In this document: piece by piece, positions 1 to 6,609 of the stretch
Position numbering within the stretch: position 1 is the stretch's first letter
How the letters are laid out: the number at the start of each line of letters is the position of its first letter
Assembly (NCBI GenBank): GCA_964407265.1
Contig: CAYOUV010000069.1
Span: 1 to 16,197, forward strand
Length of the DNA: 16,197 bases
Source of the DNA: CAYOUV01 sp964407265
GTDB taxonomy: Bacteria; Chloroflexota; Anaerolineae; Anaerolineales; Villigracilaceae
Reading direction: 5' to 3'
Made by a program: the position numbers and the translations under genes
Notes under the pieces: model-generated
Seen by the model: the letters and a program-made list of their open reading frames with translations, nothing else
What the model was told of the DNA's origin: nothing
Database searches by the model: none

Positions 1-1
1 G

Positions 2-667
2 CCTGAAGCCAGGCTAGTGGTAGTCGACCTGGTTTTGCCTATTGGTTCCATTGCCCAGGTTGTGGGTTATGAGGGCGATCTTAATCTGGTAAATGTGGCT
101 GACATGCCCGTTGAAGAAACCACGATCGATTTCTTTCGCAATAGCCTGCCGGCTCTAGATTCGTGGGGATTTAGGCTCCTGGCTGGTTCGCCAGATCCAG
201 AAGCGGCACTTCAGCTGCAGGTTGATCGAATTGAGGGTATTATTGAGGCGCTTAAGTCTGCATTTGACTACGTGATCATCGACTTTGGCCGCTCGCTCTC
301 TCGTATTAGTCTTCCCCTTATCCAGCAGACAGACTTGCTGGCTCTGATTCTGGGTACAGATCTGAGCTCGGTTGAACTGACGAAGACTCTTTGGGACTAT
401 TTGCATTCAATGGGTATAGGATCTACCAATATTTATCCCATCCTGAATCGTGCCGTTGGATTGGAAGGGATGACCAAATCTGATGCCGAAGGAATGATCG
501 GACTCCAGATCCGCAACATGATCCCTTATATGGGAGGCAATTTCGCTTTGGCGAATAACCAGCACCAGCCGATTGCCCAAAAGTTCCCAAACGATACTGC
601 TGCAATGGTGATGAAGGAAGCAGCGGACGAGATGGCTCAACTTGCAGAACGCTTACGTGTTGTTTGA
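2..667 (+). CDS. CpaE-like MinD/ParA-family ATPase, 5'-partial
   Basis: The reading frame is open from the left edge, so the N-terminus with the Walker A (deviant P-loop) lies outside the window. A GTG at 17 is the first possible internal start but is not a credible gene start, because the frame enters on family-like sequence (ARLVVVDLVLPIGS, the strand carrying the conserved Asp after the P-loop). A Walker B-like strand FDYVIIDFG follows. The C-terminal part (NRAVGLEGMTKSDAEGMIG, then IPYMGGNFALANNQHQPIA) matches the layout of CpaE/TadZ-type pilus-localisation ATPases, where this segment ends in a run of small residues and an Asn/Gln-Gln-Pro turn. Such proteins sit at the inner membrane and are thought to help place the Tad/Flp pilus machine. 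The downstream CpaF-type ATPase supports this over a plain MinD. The stop lies 14 nt before the next start, so the genes are probably co-transcribed. Confidence 0.8.
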   Translation, partial: PEARLVVVDLVLPIGSIAQVVGYEGDLNLVNVADMPVEETTIDFFRNSLPALDSWGFRLLAGSPDPEAALQLQVDRIEGIIEALKSAFDYVIIDFGRSLSRISLPLIQQTDLLALILGTDLSSVELTKTLWDYLHSMGIGSTNIYPILNRAVGLEGMTKSDAEGMIGLQIRNMIPYMGGNFALANNQHQPIAQKFPNDTAAMVMKEAADEMAQLAERLRVV

Positions 668-681
668 GAGAGAGACGGCTT

Positions 682-966
682 ATGACGATCGAGTTTGATG
701 ACAAGGGGAAGATCTTCACCGATATTGTCTCCAAAGTTCCTGTACAAGTCGTTGTGCAGACCACGCTGCAATTGCTGCGTGGGAGAATGCATGTCCGTCG
801 TGGCGAGCGTATCAAAGATGAACTGGATCGAGACGAATTGTTTATAGCCATGACTGATGTAGAGGTCGTGGGTTCGGAAAGCCAGGTGCTTTTCCAATCG
901 CCTTTTATTGCTGTACGGCGTAATCAAATCGTCTGGGTGATGCCTGAGGACGAAGACCAAGAGTAG
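682..966 (+). CDS. Conserved-looking 94-residue protein between cpaE-like and cpaF genes
   Basis: I chose ATG 682, which has a purine-rich GAGAGAGA about 6 nt upstream. A TTG at 664 would overlap the previous stop and add six charged residues. The product is acidic at its end (PEDEDQE), has no membrane segment or signal peptide, and appears mostly beta (VPVQVVVQTTLQLLRGRMHV, then VEVVGSESQVLFQSPFIAV, then QIVWVMPED). It may form a small barrel-like or PilZ-like fold, but I see no PilZ RxxxR/D-x-S-x-x-G signature. Its place exactly between the CpaE-like and CpaF genes, with 14 and 5 nt spacers, suggests an accessory role in the same machine. I do not recognise the family with certainty; a DUF6812-type assignment came to mind but cannot be confirmed here. 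Confidence 0.75.
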   Translation: MTIEFDDKGKIFTDIVSKVPVQVVVQTTLQLLRGRMHVRRGERIKDELDRDELFIAMTDVEVVGSESQVLFQSPFIAVRRNQIVWVMPEDEDQE

Positions 967-971
967 CTAAC

Positions 972-1849
972 ATGAATCAGCCCAACCAAAGTGTTCTGAC
1001 TGGCACGGATTTACTTAAATTAAAGCATTACCTGATTACAACCATTTCGGGGGAATTGAACACTGAAGGTCTTCAGATCGAACAGCAGGATGAATTTCTT
1101 CGAAAACATTTAAATGTTATTTACGAACGCGCGCATTTGCAGCTTCCTGAAAGCATCCGCGAGCAGCTATTCCGCGAACTCAAAGATGAACTGTTTGGCT
1201 ACGGACCGATTCAATCTTTGCTGGATGACCCGGTTGTTAGTGAGGTGATGGTCAACGGCGCGAAAAAAGTTTATGTTGAGCGTGATGGAAAATTGGTCAA
1301 GACGCCTGTAACTTTCGAGGATGACGATCACGTCCGGCGGATTATAGATCGGATTATTCTGCCTTTAGGCCGGCGCATCGACCCGGACAGTCCTTCCGTC
1401 GATGCGCGTTTGCCCGATGGTTCGCGTGTCAATGCAATAATTCCACCAGTCGCGATCGATGGACCTTCGATAACCATCCGCAAATTTCGCAAAGATAAAC
1501 TGACGATCGAGCAGTTGATTGAATACAAAACGATTACCGAAGGAATGGCTAATTTTCTACGCGCCTGTGTTTTGGCCCGACTCAATATTGTCATTTCAGG
1601 CGGAACAGGCTCTGGCAAAACAACCTTGCTTAATATTCTCTCATCCAATATCCCGGAAGACGAACGCGTTGTTACGATCGAGGATGCCGCCGAATTGCAA
1701 TTGGAGCAGGAGCACGTAGTGCGCTTGGAGACCCAACCTGCTAGCGTGGATGGGAGTGGCGGCATGTCCGTCCGAGATTTGGTCCGTAATGCACTGCGTA
1801 TGCGACCAGACCGGATTGTGGTCGGTGAGTGCCGTGGGGGTGAAGCGCT
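972..1849 (+). CDS. cpaF: CpaF/TadA-family secretion ATPase, 3' part lost in assembly gap
   Basis: This is the hexameric motor ATPase of Tad/Flp-type pili or type II/IV-like secretion, acting at the cytoplasmic face of the inner membrane. The 292 visible residues hold the N-terminal domain (about 1-165, including FGYGPIQSLLDDP and EVMVNG, both typical of CpaF), then SITIRKF, the Walker A GGTGSGKTT (210-218), the Asp-box VVTIEDAAEL (233-242) and the Walker B RIVVGECRGGEA (281-292). The sequence then runs into 100 N. Family members are usually about 430-480 residues, so roughly 140-180 residues are missing, including the His-box region (normally TTIHANS-like). The start ATG 972 lies 5 nt after the previous stop with only a weak AAGAG upstream, which suggests translational coupling. 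The frame shown beyond the gap is not a continuation of this protein. Confidence 0.95.
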
Positions 1850-1949
1850 NNNNNNNNNNNNNNNNNNNNNNNNNNNNNNNNNNNNNNNNNNNNNNNNNNN
1901 NNNNNNNNNNNNNNNNNNNNNNNNNNNNNNNNNNNNNNNNNNNNNNNNN
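1850..1949. other. Assembly gap, 100 N
   Basis: There are exactly 100 unknown bases, the usual placeholder for a scaffold join of unknown length. It cuts cpaF after its Walker B box and an HTH gene inside its HTH domain. The missing ends of these two genes alone need several hundred bases, so the true distance is probably longer than 100. Confidence 0.98.
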
Positions 1950-2284
1950 CTATGAAGGCCCTGGCAGAGACGGCTGGTATTCCGCAAAGCCGCCTCAGGG
2001 CTTACGAGATGGGCGAACGCTCTGTTCCTGTTCCGGAACTGGAAGTACTGTGTTCCGAATTAGGGGGAAGCATGGAGAACTTCTTCGACCAAAGCGGCCC
2101 GGTTGGACAGTGGATGGCCAATCAGCGGGCACTTCGGGAATTTTCGAATTTACCGCCCGAATTGCAGGAATTCGTTTGCCAGCCCATCAATCGTCCATAC
2201 TTGGAATTGGCACGTAATCTAAGCGAGATGTCGGCGGAAAAGCTGCGTTCGGTGGCCGAAGGTTTATTGAATATCACTTATTAG
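1950..2284 (+). CDS. XRE/Cro-type helix-turn-helix protein, 5'-partial
   Basis: The frame is open into the gap. The first ATG (1952) falls inside the HTH, so it is unlikely to be the true start. The visible 110 residues begin with MKALAETAGIPQSRLRAYEMG, the second half of an XRE-type HTH (turn AGIPQ, recognition helix SRLRAYE), followed by ERSVPVPELEVLCSELGGSMENFFDQ, the usual helices 4-5. About 20-30 N-terminal residues should be missing. The C-terminal part (about 50-110) is helical with LPPELQEFVCQPINRPYLELARNLSEM, perhaps for dimerisation. The role is DNA binding and the target is unknown. The TPR gene starts 9 nt downstream, so the two are likely one operon. The same layout could be an internal scaffold join error, because the link to cpaF is not shown by sequence. 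Confidence 0.85.
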
Positions 2285-2293
2285 GATGGAAGT

Positions 2294-2809
2294 ATGACTG
2301 AAACAGATCCACAAGTACTTGCCAAAAACGGTAAGAGCGCATTTGAAGAAGGGGATTATTCTGTTGCCGCCGCAGCCTTTAAACAAGCGGCCGAACTTTA
2401 CAAAGTAGGTGGTGATTCCCTGAATGCGGCCGAGATGAAAAATAATTTAAGTGTGGCCTTGCTCCAAATGGATCAGGCACAGGAAGCACTGGATGCGGTT
2501 TTCGGCACCGAACAGGTTTTTGCTGGCGCGAAGGATGTCCGCCGCCAGGCTATGGCCGTTGGCAATCAGGCTTCCGCCTTGGAGAAGCTTGGAAAGCTAG
2601 ATCAAGCACTGGAGGCCTATGAACGCTCTGCCAACCTGTTTGCGGATGCGGATGACGGTGAAATGCGTTCACTGGTGCTGAAGTCGGCTGCCGGAATCAA
2701 ACTCAAGCGCGGAAAAATCAGCGATTCCGCCATGTCCATGTTGGAATCCATGGGAGCCACCAAAAAGCCCAGCCTGCTGAAACGTTTGCTTGGATTCTTT
2801 ATTCGATAG
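2294..2809 (+). CDS. Tetratricopeptide-repeat protein
   Basis: The product is 171 residues starting at ATG 2294 with AGGATGGA just upstream. It carries about three TPR-like helix pairs: residues 5-40 (AKNGKSAFEEGDYSVAAAAF), 42-75 (NAAEMKNNLSVALLQMDQ) and 82-120 (QAMAVGNQASALEKLGKLDQ, then ALEAYERSANLF). The typical TPR Gly/Ala/Tyr positions can be seen. There is no signal peptide. The last 18 residues (KKPSLLKRLLGFFIR) are basic and hydrophobic and could form an amphipathic membrane- or protein-binding tail. TPR domains serve as docking surfaces; the partner is unknown. It sits between the HTH gene and the acetyltransferase gene, whose ATG follows its stop by 5 nt, so co-expression is likely. 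Confidence 0.85.
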   Translation: MTETDPQVLAKNGKSAFEEGDYSVAAAAFKQAAELYKVGGDSLNAAEMKNNLSVALLQMDQAQEALDAVFGTEQVFAGAKDVRRQAMAVGNQASALEKLGKLDQALEAYERSANLFADADDGEMRSLVLKSAAGIKLKRGKISDSAMSMLESMGATKKPSLLKRLLGFFIR

Positions 2810-2814
2810 ATGTA

Positions 2815-3675
2815 ATGATAAATGTAAATTTTCTGGTTCGTTCTGCGGTCACAAGAGATCAGCAACAAATCGCCAATTTGATGTTCTTTGAAACACACGT
2901 TCATCGGCATCTGGATTGGCGGACTCCGCTTGAATGGCTGGGATCACCTTTTTATTGGGTTGTTGAGAACGATGGCCAAATAATAGCTGCCCTGGCTTGC
3001 CCTCAAGACCCTCCTGGGATTGCCTGGGTGCGCCTGTTTGCGCATGCCGGGCATTTTTCTTTACCGGAAACCTGGGATGCACTCTGGCAGACTGCCTCGC
3101 AGGATCTGAGTCGAGCTGGCGGTGCAACGGTGGCTGTGATTGCTCTGCATGACTGGCTGCGCGATCTGGTCCAAACCTCAGGCTTTGATTGCACGCAGGA
3201 AATTGTCATGCTCGAGTGGAATGGGCTGACTCTTCCCCAAATCATAAAGCCGACGGGTATTTTTATTCGCTCGATGACTGTCCAGGATTTACCGGTCGTA
3301 GCGGAGGTCGATGAGATCGCGTTTGGCCCGATCTGGCAAAACTCATTGCCTGCGCTAAATAAGGCTTTTTCACAGGCAGGATTTGCAACTCTGGCTGAAA
3401 TGGATGGGCGCATCATCGGATATCAGATCAGCACCCAGAACCCCTTTGGGGCGCACCTGGCCCGGCTGGCCGTTCGGCCCGAGATGCAGGGCAAAGGCAT
3501 CGGGGCTGCGCTTGTGGCGGATCTGACCGCCGAATTGCTGCGTCGCGGCCTGATGCGATTAACCGTCAACACACAGGATGACAATAAAACTTCTCTGGCA
3601 TTGTACGATCGGATGGGATTTCGGCGCACAGGAGAACACTACCCTGTTTTTACCTTAGAAGTTCCAGCAGAGTGA
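2815..3675 (+). CDS. GNAT-family N-acetyltransferase with two GNAT-like halves
   Basis: The product is 286 residues. The C-terminal half (about 147-286) is a clear GNAT domain: FIRSMTVQDLPVVAEVDEIAF at its start, the acetyl-CoA motif A LARLAVRPEMQGKGIGAAL with Q225-G226-K227-G228-I229-G230, and the motif B-like NKTSLALYDRMGFRRTGEHY, where the Tyr and the GF turn are usual. The N-terminal half (1-135; FLVRSAVTRDQQQIANLM, WVVENDGQIIAALAC, TSGFDCTQEIVMLE) has the strand order of a GNAT but no pyrophosphate-binding loop, so it is probably a degenerate copy that shapes the substrate site or dimer. The substrate is not readable from sequence. The gene starts 5 nt after the TPR stop. A nearby ATG at 2810 is followed at once by a stop and cannot be used. 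Confidence 0.85.
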   Translation: MINVNFLVRSAVTRDQQQIANLMFFETHVHRHLDWRTPLEWLGSPFYWVVENDGQIIAALACPQDPPGIAWVRLFAHAGHFSLPETWDALWQTASQDLSRAGGATVAVIALHDWLRDLVQTSGFDCTQEIVMLEWNGLTLPQIIKPTGIFIRSMTVQDLPVVAEVDEIAFGPIWQNSLPALNKAFSQAGFATLAEMDGRIIGYQISTQNPFGAHLARLAVRPEMQGKGIGAALVADLTAELLRRGLMRLTVNTQDDNKTSLALYDRMGFRRTGEHYPVFTLEVPAE

Positions 3676-3694
3676 GGAGAATGCTATAGCCATA

Positions 3695-4303
3695 GTGGAC
3701 GCTGTCATCGTCAATGCGCTGGTGCGACAAGCCCTGATTGCTGCTGAAGAGGTGATGGGGGCCAATGGGTTGCATGTCGTATTGCGCACGAGCGGATTGG
3801 AGCGTTATATTGACAATCTGCCGCCCGATAATATGGACCCGGCTATTCAAACCTCCGAATATGCCAGCTTGAATCAGGCGATCGAAGATTTTTATGGGCG
3901 CGGCGGGCGCGGTATGTTACGGCGCATCGGCCGGGCATCCTTTCAATACGCCGTCCATGAGCAATCGGCTTTGCTGGGAATTGCGGGGGCGGCATTGAAA
4001 TTATTACCGGAACAACAGCGCATCAAGTTCATCTTGAACAGCATGATCGGTGCACTCAAAAAGACCAATCCGCAGGTCAAGGCTTGGCTGGATGAGAGTG
4101 GTGAGCACATCGCTTATCTCGAAGAAACCTGCGCCATTTGCTACGGGCGACACAGCGATCAGCCGATCTGCCATCTATATGTTGGCTCGATTGGCGAAGC
4201 GGTGCGCTGGGCCACGGGAAAAGAGTACGAGATTATCGAGACAGATTGCATTGCCAAGGATGATCCCTTCTGTCGTTTTGAGGTGAGGCAGGTCAAAGAG
4301 TAA
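3695..4303 (+). CDS. V4R (4-vinyl reductase) domain protein
   Basis: The product is 202 residues. The C-terminal 80 residues match the V4R domain: the Cys pattern ETCAICYG (C146, C149), PICHLYVGSIGEAVRWATGK (C159), then ETDCIAKDDPFCRFEV (C185, C193). V4R occurs in BchJ-type proteins and as the ligand-sensing N-terminal domain of XylR/DmpR regulators. It is thought to bind small hydrophobic molecules or a metal through its cysteines. The N-terminal 120 residues are helical with a Gly/Arg-rich turn (YGRGGRGMLRRIG). There is no DNA-binding or output domain, so it may act as a single-domain sensor working with a neighbour. The start is odd: GTG 3695 lies 14 nt from the only good Shine-Dalgarno (GAGGAGA, 3674-3680), while ATG 3681 leads at once to a stop; an ATA at 3686 is in frame with better spacing. 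Confidence 0.8.
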   Translation: MDAVIVNALVRQALIAAEEVMGANGLHVVLRTSGLERYIDNLPPDNMDPAIQTSEYASLNQAIEDFYGRGGRGMLRRIGRASFQYAVHEQSALLGIAGAALKLLPEQQRIKFILNSMIGALKKTNPQVKAWLDESGEHIAYLEETCAICYGRHSDQPICHLYVGSIGEAVRWATGKEYEIIETDCIAKDDPFCRFEVRQVKE

Positions 4304-4337
4304 AATTCATACGATTCTATTTTCGTCGGAGTAAGGA

Positions 4338-5177
4338 ATGAAAACATTTGAAACATTCTGGAAATCGAAAGACGGCCTGGATATCTTCGCGCAGGGTTGG
4401 GAGCCGGACGGCAAACCCAAGGCCGTGGTGTGCCTGGTGCATGGTCTGGGGGAGCACAGCGGACGTTACGCCCACGTTGGCGCAGCCTTTGCGGGAGCAG
4501 GTTTTGTCCTCACCGGTTTTGACTTGCGTGGTCATGGCAAATCTGGCGGGCCGCGCGGGCACACCCCGGCCTTTGAAAATTTCATGCAGGATATCGACCT
4601 GTTCCTGGCGCAAAGCCGCCAGCGCTATCCGGGGCTGCCGGTCTTCCTGTACGGCCACAGCCTGGGCGGCATCCTGGTTTTGAACTATGCCCTCAGGCGC
4701 AAAGCCGACCTGGCGGGCGTCATCTCGACCGCTGCCAGTTTGCGCAACGCGCTCGAGGAACAAAAGGCGAAGGTTGCGATGGCCAAGTTGTTCGGTTCGG
4801 TTTTACCGACCATGGCCATTGCCAGTGGACTGGATCCCACGACCATCTCGCGGGATTCCAGGGTGGTACAGGCCTATGTAGATGATCCACTGGTCCACGA
4901 CCGGCTCTCATTCGGTATGGGCAAACAACTGCTGCAGGCGATTGCTTATGCCTTTGCGCATGCTCCCGAATTTAGCGTGCCTTTGTTGATCATGCACGGA
5001 GCCGAAGACGCGCTGGGCTATCCATCCGGCAGCCAGGAATTCGCCGAATTGGTGCCCGGCGATTGCGTGCTCAAGTTGTGGGACGGGTTGTATCACGAGA
5101 TTCATAACGAGCCAGAGAAGGACGAGGTCTTCAAATTTATCTTTAGCTGGCTTGACCGTCACCTGCCAGCTAAGTGA
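4338..5177 (+). CDS. Alpha/beta hydrolase, monoacylglycerol lipase / lysophospholipase type
   Basis: The product is 279 residues, the usual length for the family. Catalytic parts can be seen: the oxyanion turn HGLGEHSGRY (35-44), the nucleophile elbow GHSLGG with Ser108, the acid in LIMHGAEDALG (Asp224) and the His in LYHEIHNEPE (His253). FDLRGHGKSGG (61-71) is the usual strand-4/loop motif. A cap region lies at about 135-200. There is no signal peptide, so it is cytosolic or peripheral. It probably releases fatty acids from monoacylglycerols or lysophospholipids; the exact substrate is inferred only from family. Start ATG 4338 has GGAGTAAGG upstream. The gene lies 34 nt after the V4R gene and could be its operon partner or start on its own. 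The next transcript begins from a separate promoter just after its stop. Confidence 0.9.
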   Translation: MKTFETFWKSKDGLDIFAQGWEPDGKPKAVVCLVHGLGEHSGRYAHVGAAFAGAGFVLTGFDLRGHGKSGGPRGHTPAFENFMQDIDLFLAQSRQRYPGLPVFLYGHSLGGILVLNYALRRKADLAGVISTAASLRNALEEQKAKVAMAKLFGSVLPTMAIASGLDPTTISRDSRVVQAYVDDPLVHDRLSFGMGKQLLQAIAYAFAHAPEFSVPLLIMHGAEDALGYPSGSQEFAELVPGDCVLKLWDGLYHEIHNEPEKDEVFKFIFSWLDRHLPAK

Positions 5178-5184
5178 ACCACCC

Positions 5185-5212
5185 TTGACACATCCTTCTT
5201 TTTGCAGATAAT
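5185..5212 (+). promoter_or_regulatory. Sigma-70-type promoter of the pheST leader
   Basis: TTGACA (5185-5190), a 16-nt spacer and GATAAT (5207-5212). The predicted transcript start near 5219 comes just before the T-box leader and 8 nt or more after the hydrolase stop, which fits an independent pheST transcript. Confidence 0.7.
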
Positions 5213-5218
5213 AAACCC

Positions 5219-5506
5219 TAATACAACAAAGGCATTGACGAAGGAAAGTAAGCTGGTGAAAACCGCCAGAGAGATGACGGGCAAAGGCTGCAACCCGCAT
5301 CCGGCCGAAACCGGCTGAAGTTCCCTTCTGAGCCGCCCGAGTGAATGGAAATCCTAGTAGTTTGGGCCGTCCCCCCGACGTTATCGGGGGAGCCGATGTT
5401 GGTCGGCGCTAAGTGGACCAATCCTCAGTGCAATTGATGGATGGTTAATTTGGGTGGTACCGCGGGAATTCCCTCCCGTCCCATTGTGGACGGGAGGTGT
5501 TTTTAT
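5219..5506 (+). promoter_or_regulatory. T-box riboswitch leader, Phe (UUC) specifier
   Basis: This is a complete T-box leader. Stem I: the lower helix GAAGG (5240-5244) pairs with CCTTC (5324-5328), and the upper helix AGCTGG (5251-5256) pairs with CCGGCT (5311-5316). Between them the 5' side has the AGTA-like turn and the 3' side has GAAG-TTC, with specifier UUC at 5321-5323 (Phe). The distal part holds AGAGA (5269-5273) and GCAACCC. A 7-bp hairpin, CCCCCGA/TCGGGGG (5372-5390), fits stem III. The core AATTTGGGTGGTACCGCGG (5447-5465) carries bulge UGGU (5455-5458), which complements the ACCA end of tRNA-Phe. GGG (5452-5454) can pair with CCC of the terminator arm, making the two folds exclusive. 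Uncharged tRNA-Phe should allow read-through into pheS. One oddity is that the base after the specifier is C, not the usual purine. Confidence 0.95.
5472..5506 (+). terminator. T-box-controlled intrinsic terminator
   Basis: A perfect 10-bp stem CCTCCCGTCC (5472-5481) / GGACGGGAGG (5488-5497) with loop CATTGT, followed by TGTTTTTA. Its 5' arm overlaps the sequence needed for the antiterminator. Confidence 0.93.
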
Positions 5507-5541
5507 TAACCGTAAAGGATACAAGGAAACACGGAGGTCCT

Positions 5542-6600
5542 ATGCTCGAAGAACTTGATCAAATCCAAAAAGCAGCGCTCGAGGCTTTAAAGTCGGTTGA
5601 TGCTGAAGATGATCTGCAGTCTTGGAAGGTGACTCATCTGGGCCGCAGTTCAGCGCTGATGGGAGTTTTTAGCGGACTGGGAGGGCTTTCCAAAGAAGAG
5701 CGCCCGGCAGTGGGGCAGCGCGCCAACCAGGTCAAACTGGCGCTCGAGTCGGCTCTGAATGAGCGCAGTGAAACCATCAGACAGGCTGCGCTGGCAAAGT
5801 CACTTGAAGAAGAACACCTGGATATAACCCTGCCCGGACGCACCTTCCGTCATGGGCGCCTGCACCCAGCCACGCAGATCATGCGTCGTGTGCTGAGCAT
5901 CCTGGCAGATATGGGCTTCCAGGTCTTTACCTCACGTGAGGTCGAAAGCGATGAGTATAACTTCCAGTACCTGAACTTTCCGCCAGACCATCCGGCGCGC
6001 GAGATGCAGGACACATTTTTCGTGGAAGCCGGTGAGCGCGGCGATAATCCGATCTTGCTGCGGACCCATACTTCTCCGGGCCAGATCCACGCCATGCGCA
6101 AATTCTCGGCTGAGAATCCGGACAACCCGCCGCCGATCCGTATCGCGCTGCCCGGTATGTGCTTCCGTTACGAACAGTTGACCGCCCGTTCAGAGATCCA
6201 GTTCAACCAGGTCGAAGGCCTGGCGGTGGGCGAGAACATCACGTTCTCCGATTTGAAAGGCACGCTCTCCGATTTTGCGCGCCGCATGTTCGGGCTAAAC
6301 GCACGTACGCGCTTTCGTGCCCAGTATTTTCCCTTCACCGAGCCGTCTGCTGAAATGGACGTGGAATGTTTCGTGTGCGGCGGCCAGGGTTGTGCGGTCT
6401 GCAAGAGTTCGGGCTGGTTGGAAATCCTGGGCTGCGGCATGGTGCACCCGGTCGTGTTGCAGAACGGCGGCTACGATCCACGCCGATATACCGGATTCGC
6501 CTTCGGCATGGGGCCTGAGCGCCAGGCGCTGTTGCGTTATCAAATTGATGACATTCGTTATTTCTGGGGAAACGATATTCGTTTCCTGGAACAATTCTAG
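5542..6600 (+). CDS. pheS: Phenylalanyl-tRNA synthetase alpha subunit
   Basis: This is the catalytic subunit of the alpha2beta2 enzyme that charges tRNA-Phe in the cytosol. I chose ATG 5542, which has GGAGGT 3-4 nt upstream; an in-frame start at 5497 lies inside the terminator stem and cannot be right. At 352 residues it is close to the family length. The N-terminal coiled-coil (1-85) is for tRNA binding. The class II core includes NFPPDHPAREMQDTFFV (145-161), RTHTSPGQIHAM (174-185), the motif 2 region CFRYEQLTARSEIQFNQVEG (207-226) and motif 3 GFAFGMGPERQALLRY (318-333). A Cys4 cluster C276-x2-C279-x4-C284-x2-C287 is inserted after EPSAEMDVE and probably binds zinc. It is absent from the E. 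coli enzyme but I recall it from other bacterial groups. pheT follows after 9 nt. Confidence 0.97.
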   Translation: MLEELDQIQKAALEALKSVDAEDDLQSWKVTHLGRSSALMGVFSGLGGLSKEERPAVGQRANQVKLALESALNERSETIRQAALAKSLEEEHLDITLPGRTFRHGRLHPATQIMRRVLSILADMGFQVFTSREVESDEYNFQYLNFPPDHPAREMQDTFFVEAGERGDNPILLRTHTSPGQIHAMRKFSAENPDNPPPIRIALPGMCFRYEQLTARSEIQFNQVEGLAVGENITFSDLKGTLSDFARRMFGLNARTRFRAQYFPFTEPSAEMDVECFVCGGQGCAVCKSSGWLEILGCGMVHPVVLQNGGYDPRRYTGFAFGMGPERQALLRYQIDDIRYFWGNDIRFLEQF

Positions 6601-6609
6601 GAGGCCAGC

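Noticed and set aside
1952..2284. HTH gene starting at ATG 1952 as a complete gene
   Set aside because: This ATG is in the middle of the HTH domain and the frame is open into the gap, so the gene is truncated by the assembly.
2815..3675. GNAT gene as AblB, partner of KamA
   Set aside because: It is more than 7 kb away, on the other strand, in a different cluster, and has a two-domain layout; nothing ties it to beta-lysine.
5497..5541. 15-codon N-terminal extension of PheS
   Set aside because: It would start inside the T-box terminator stem, while ATG 5542 has GGAGGT right upstream and gives the usual PheS N-terminus.
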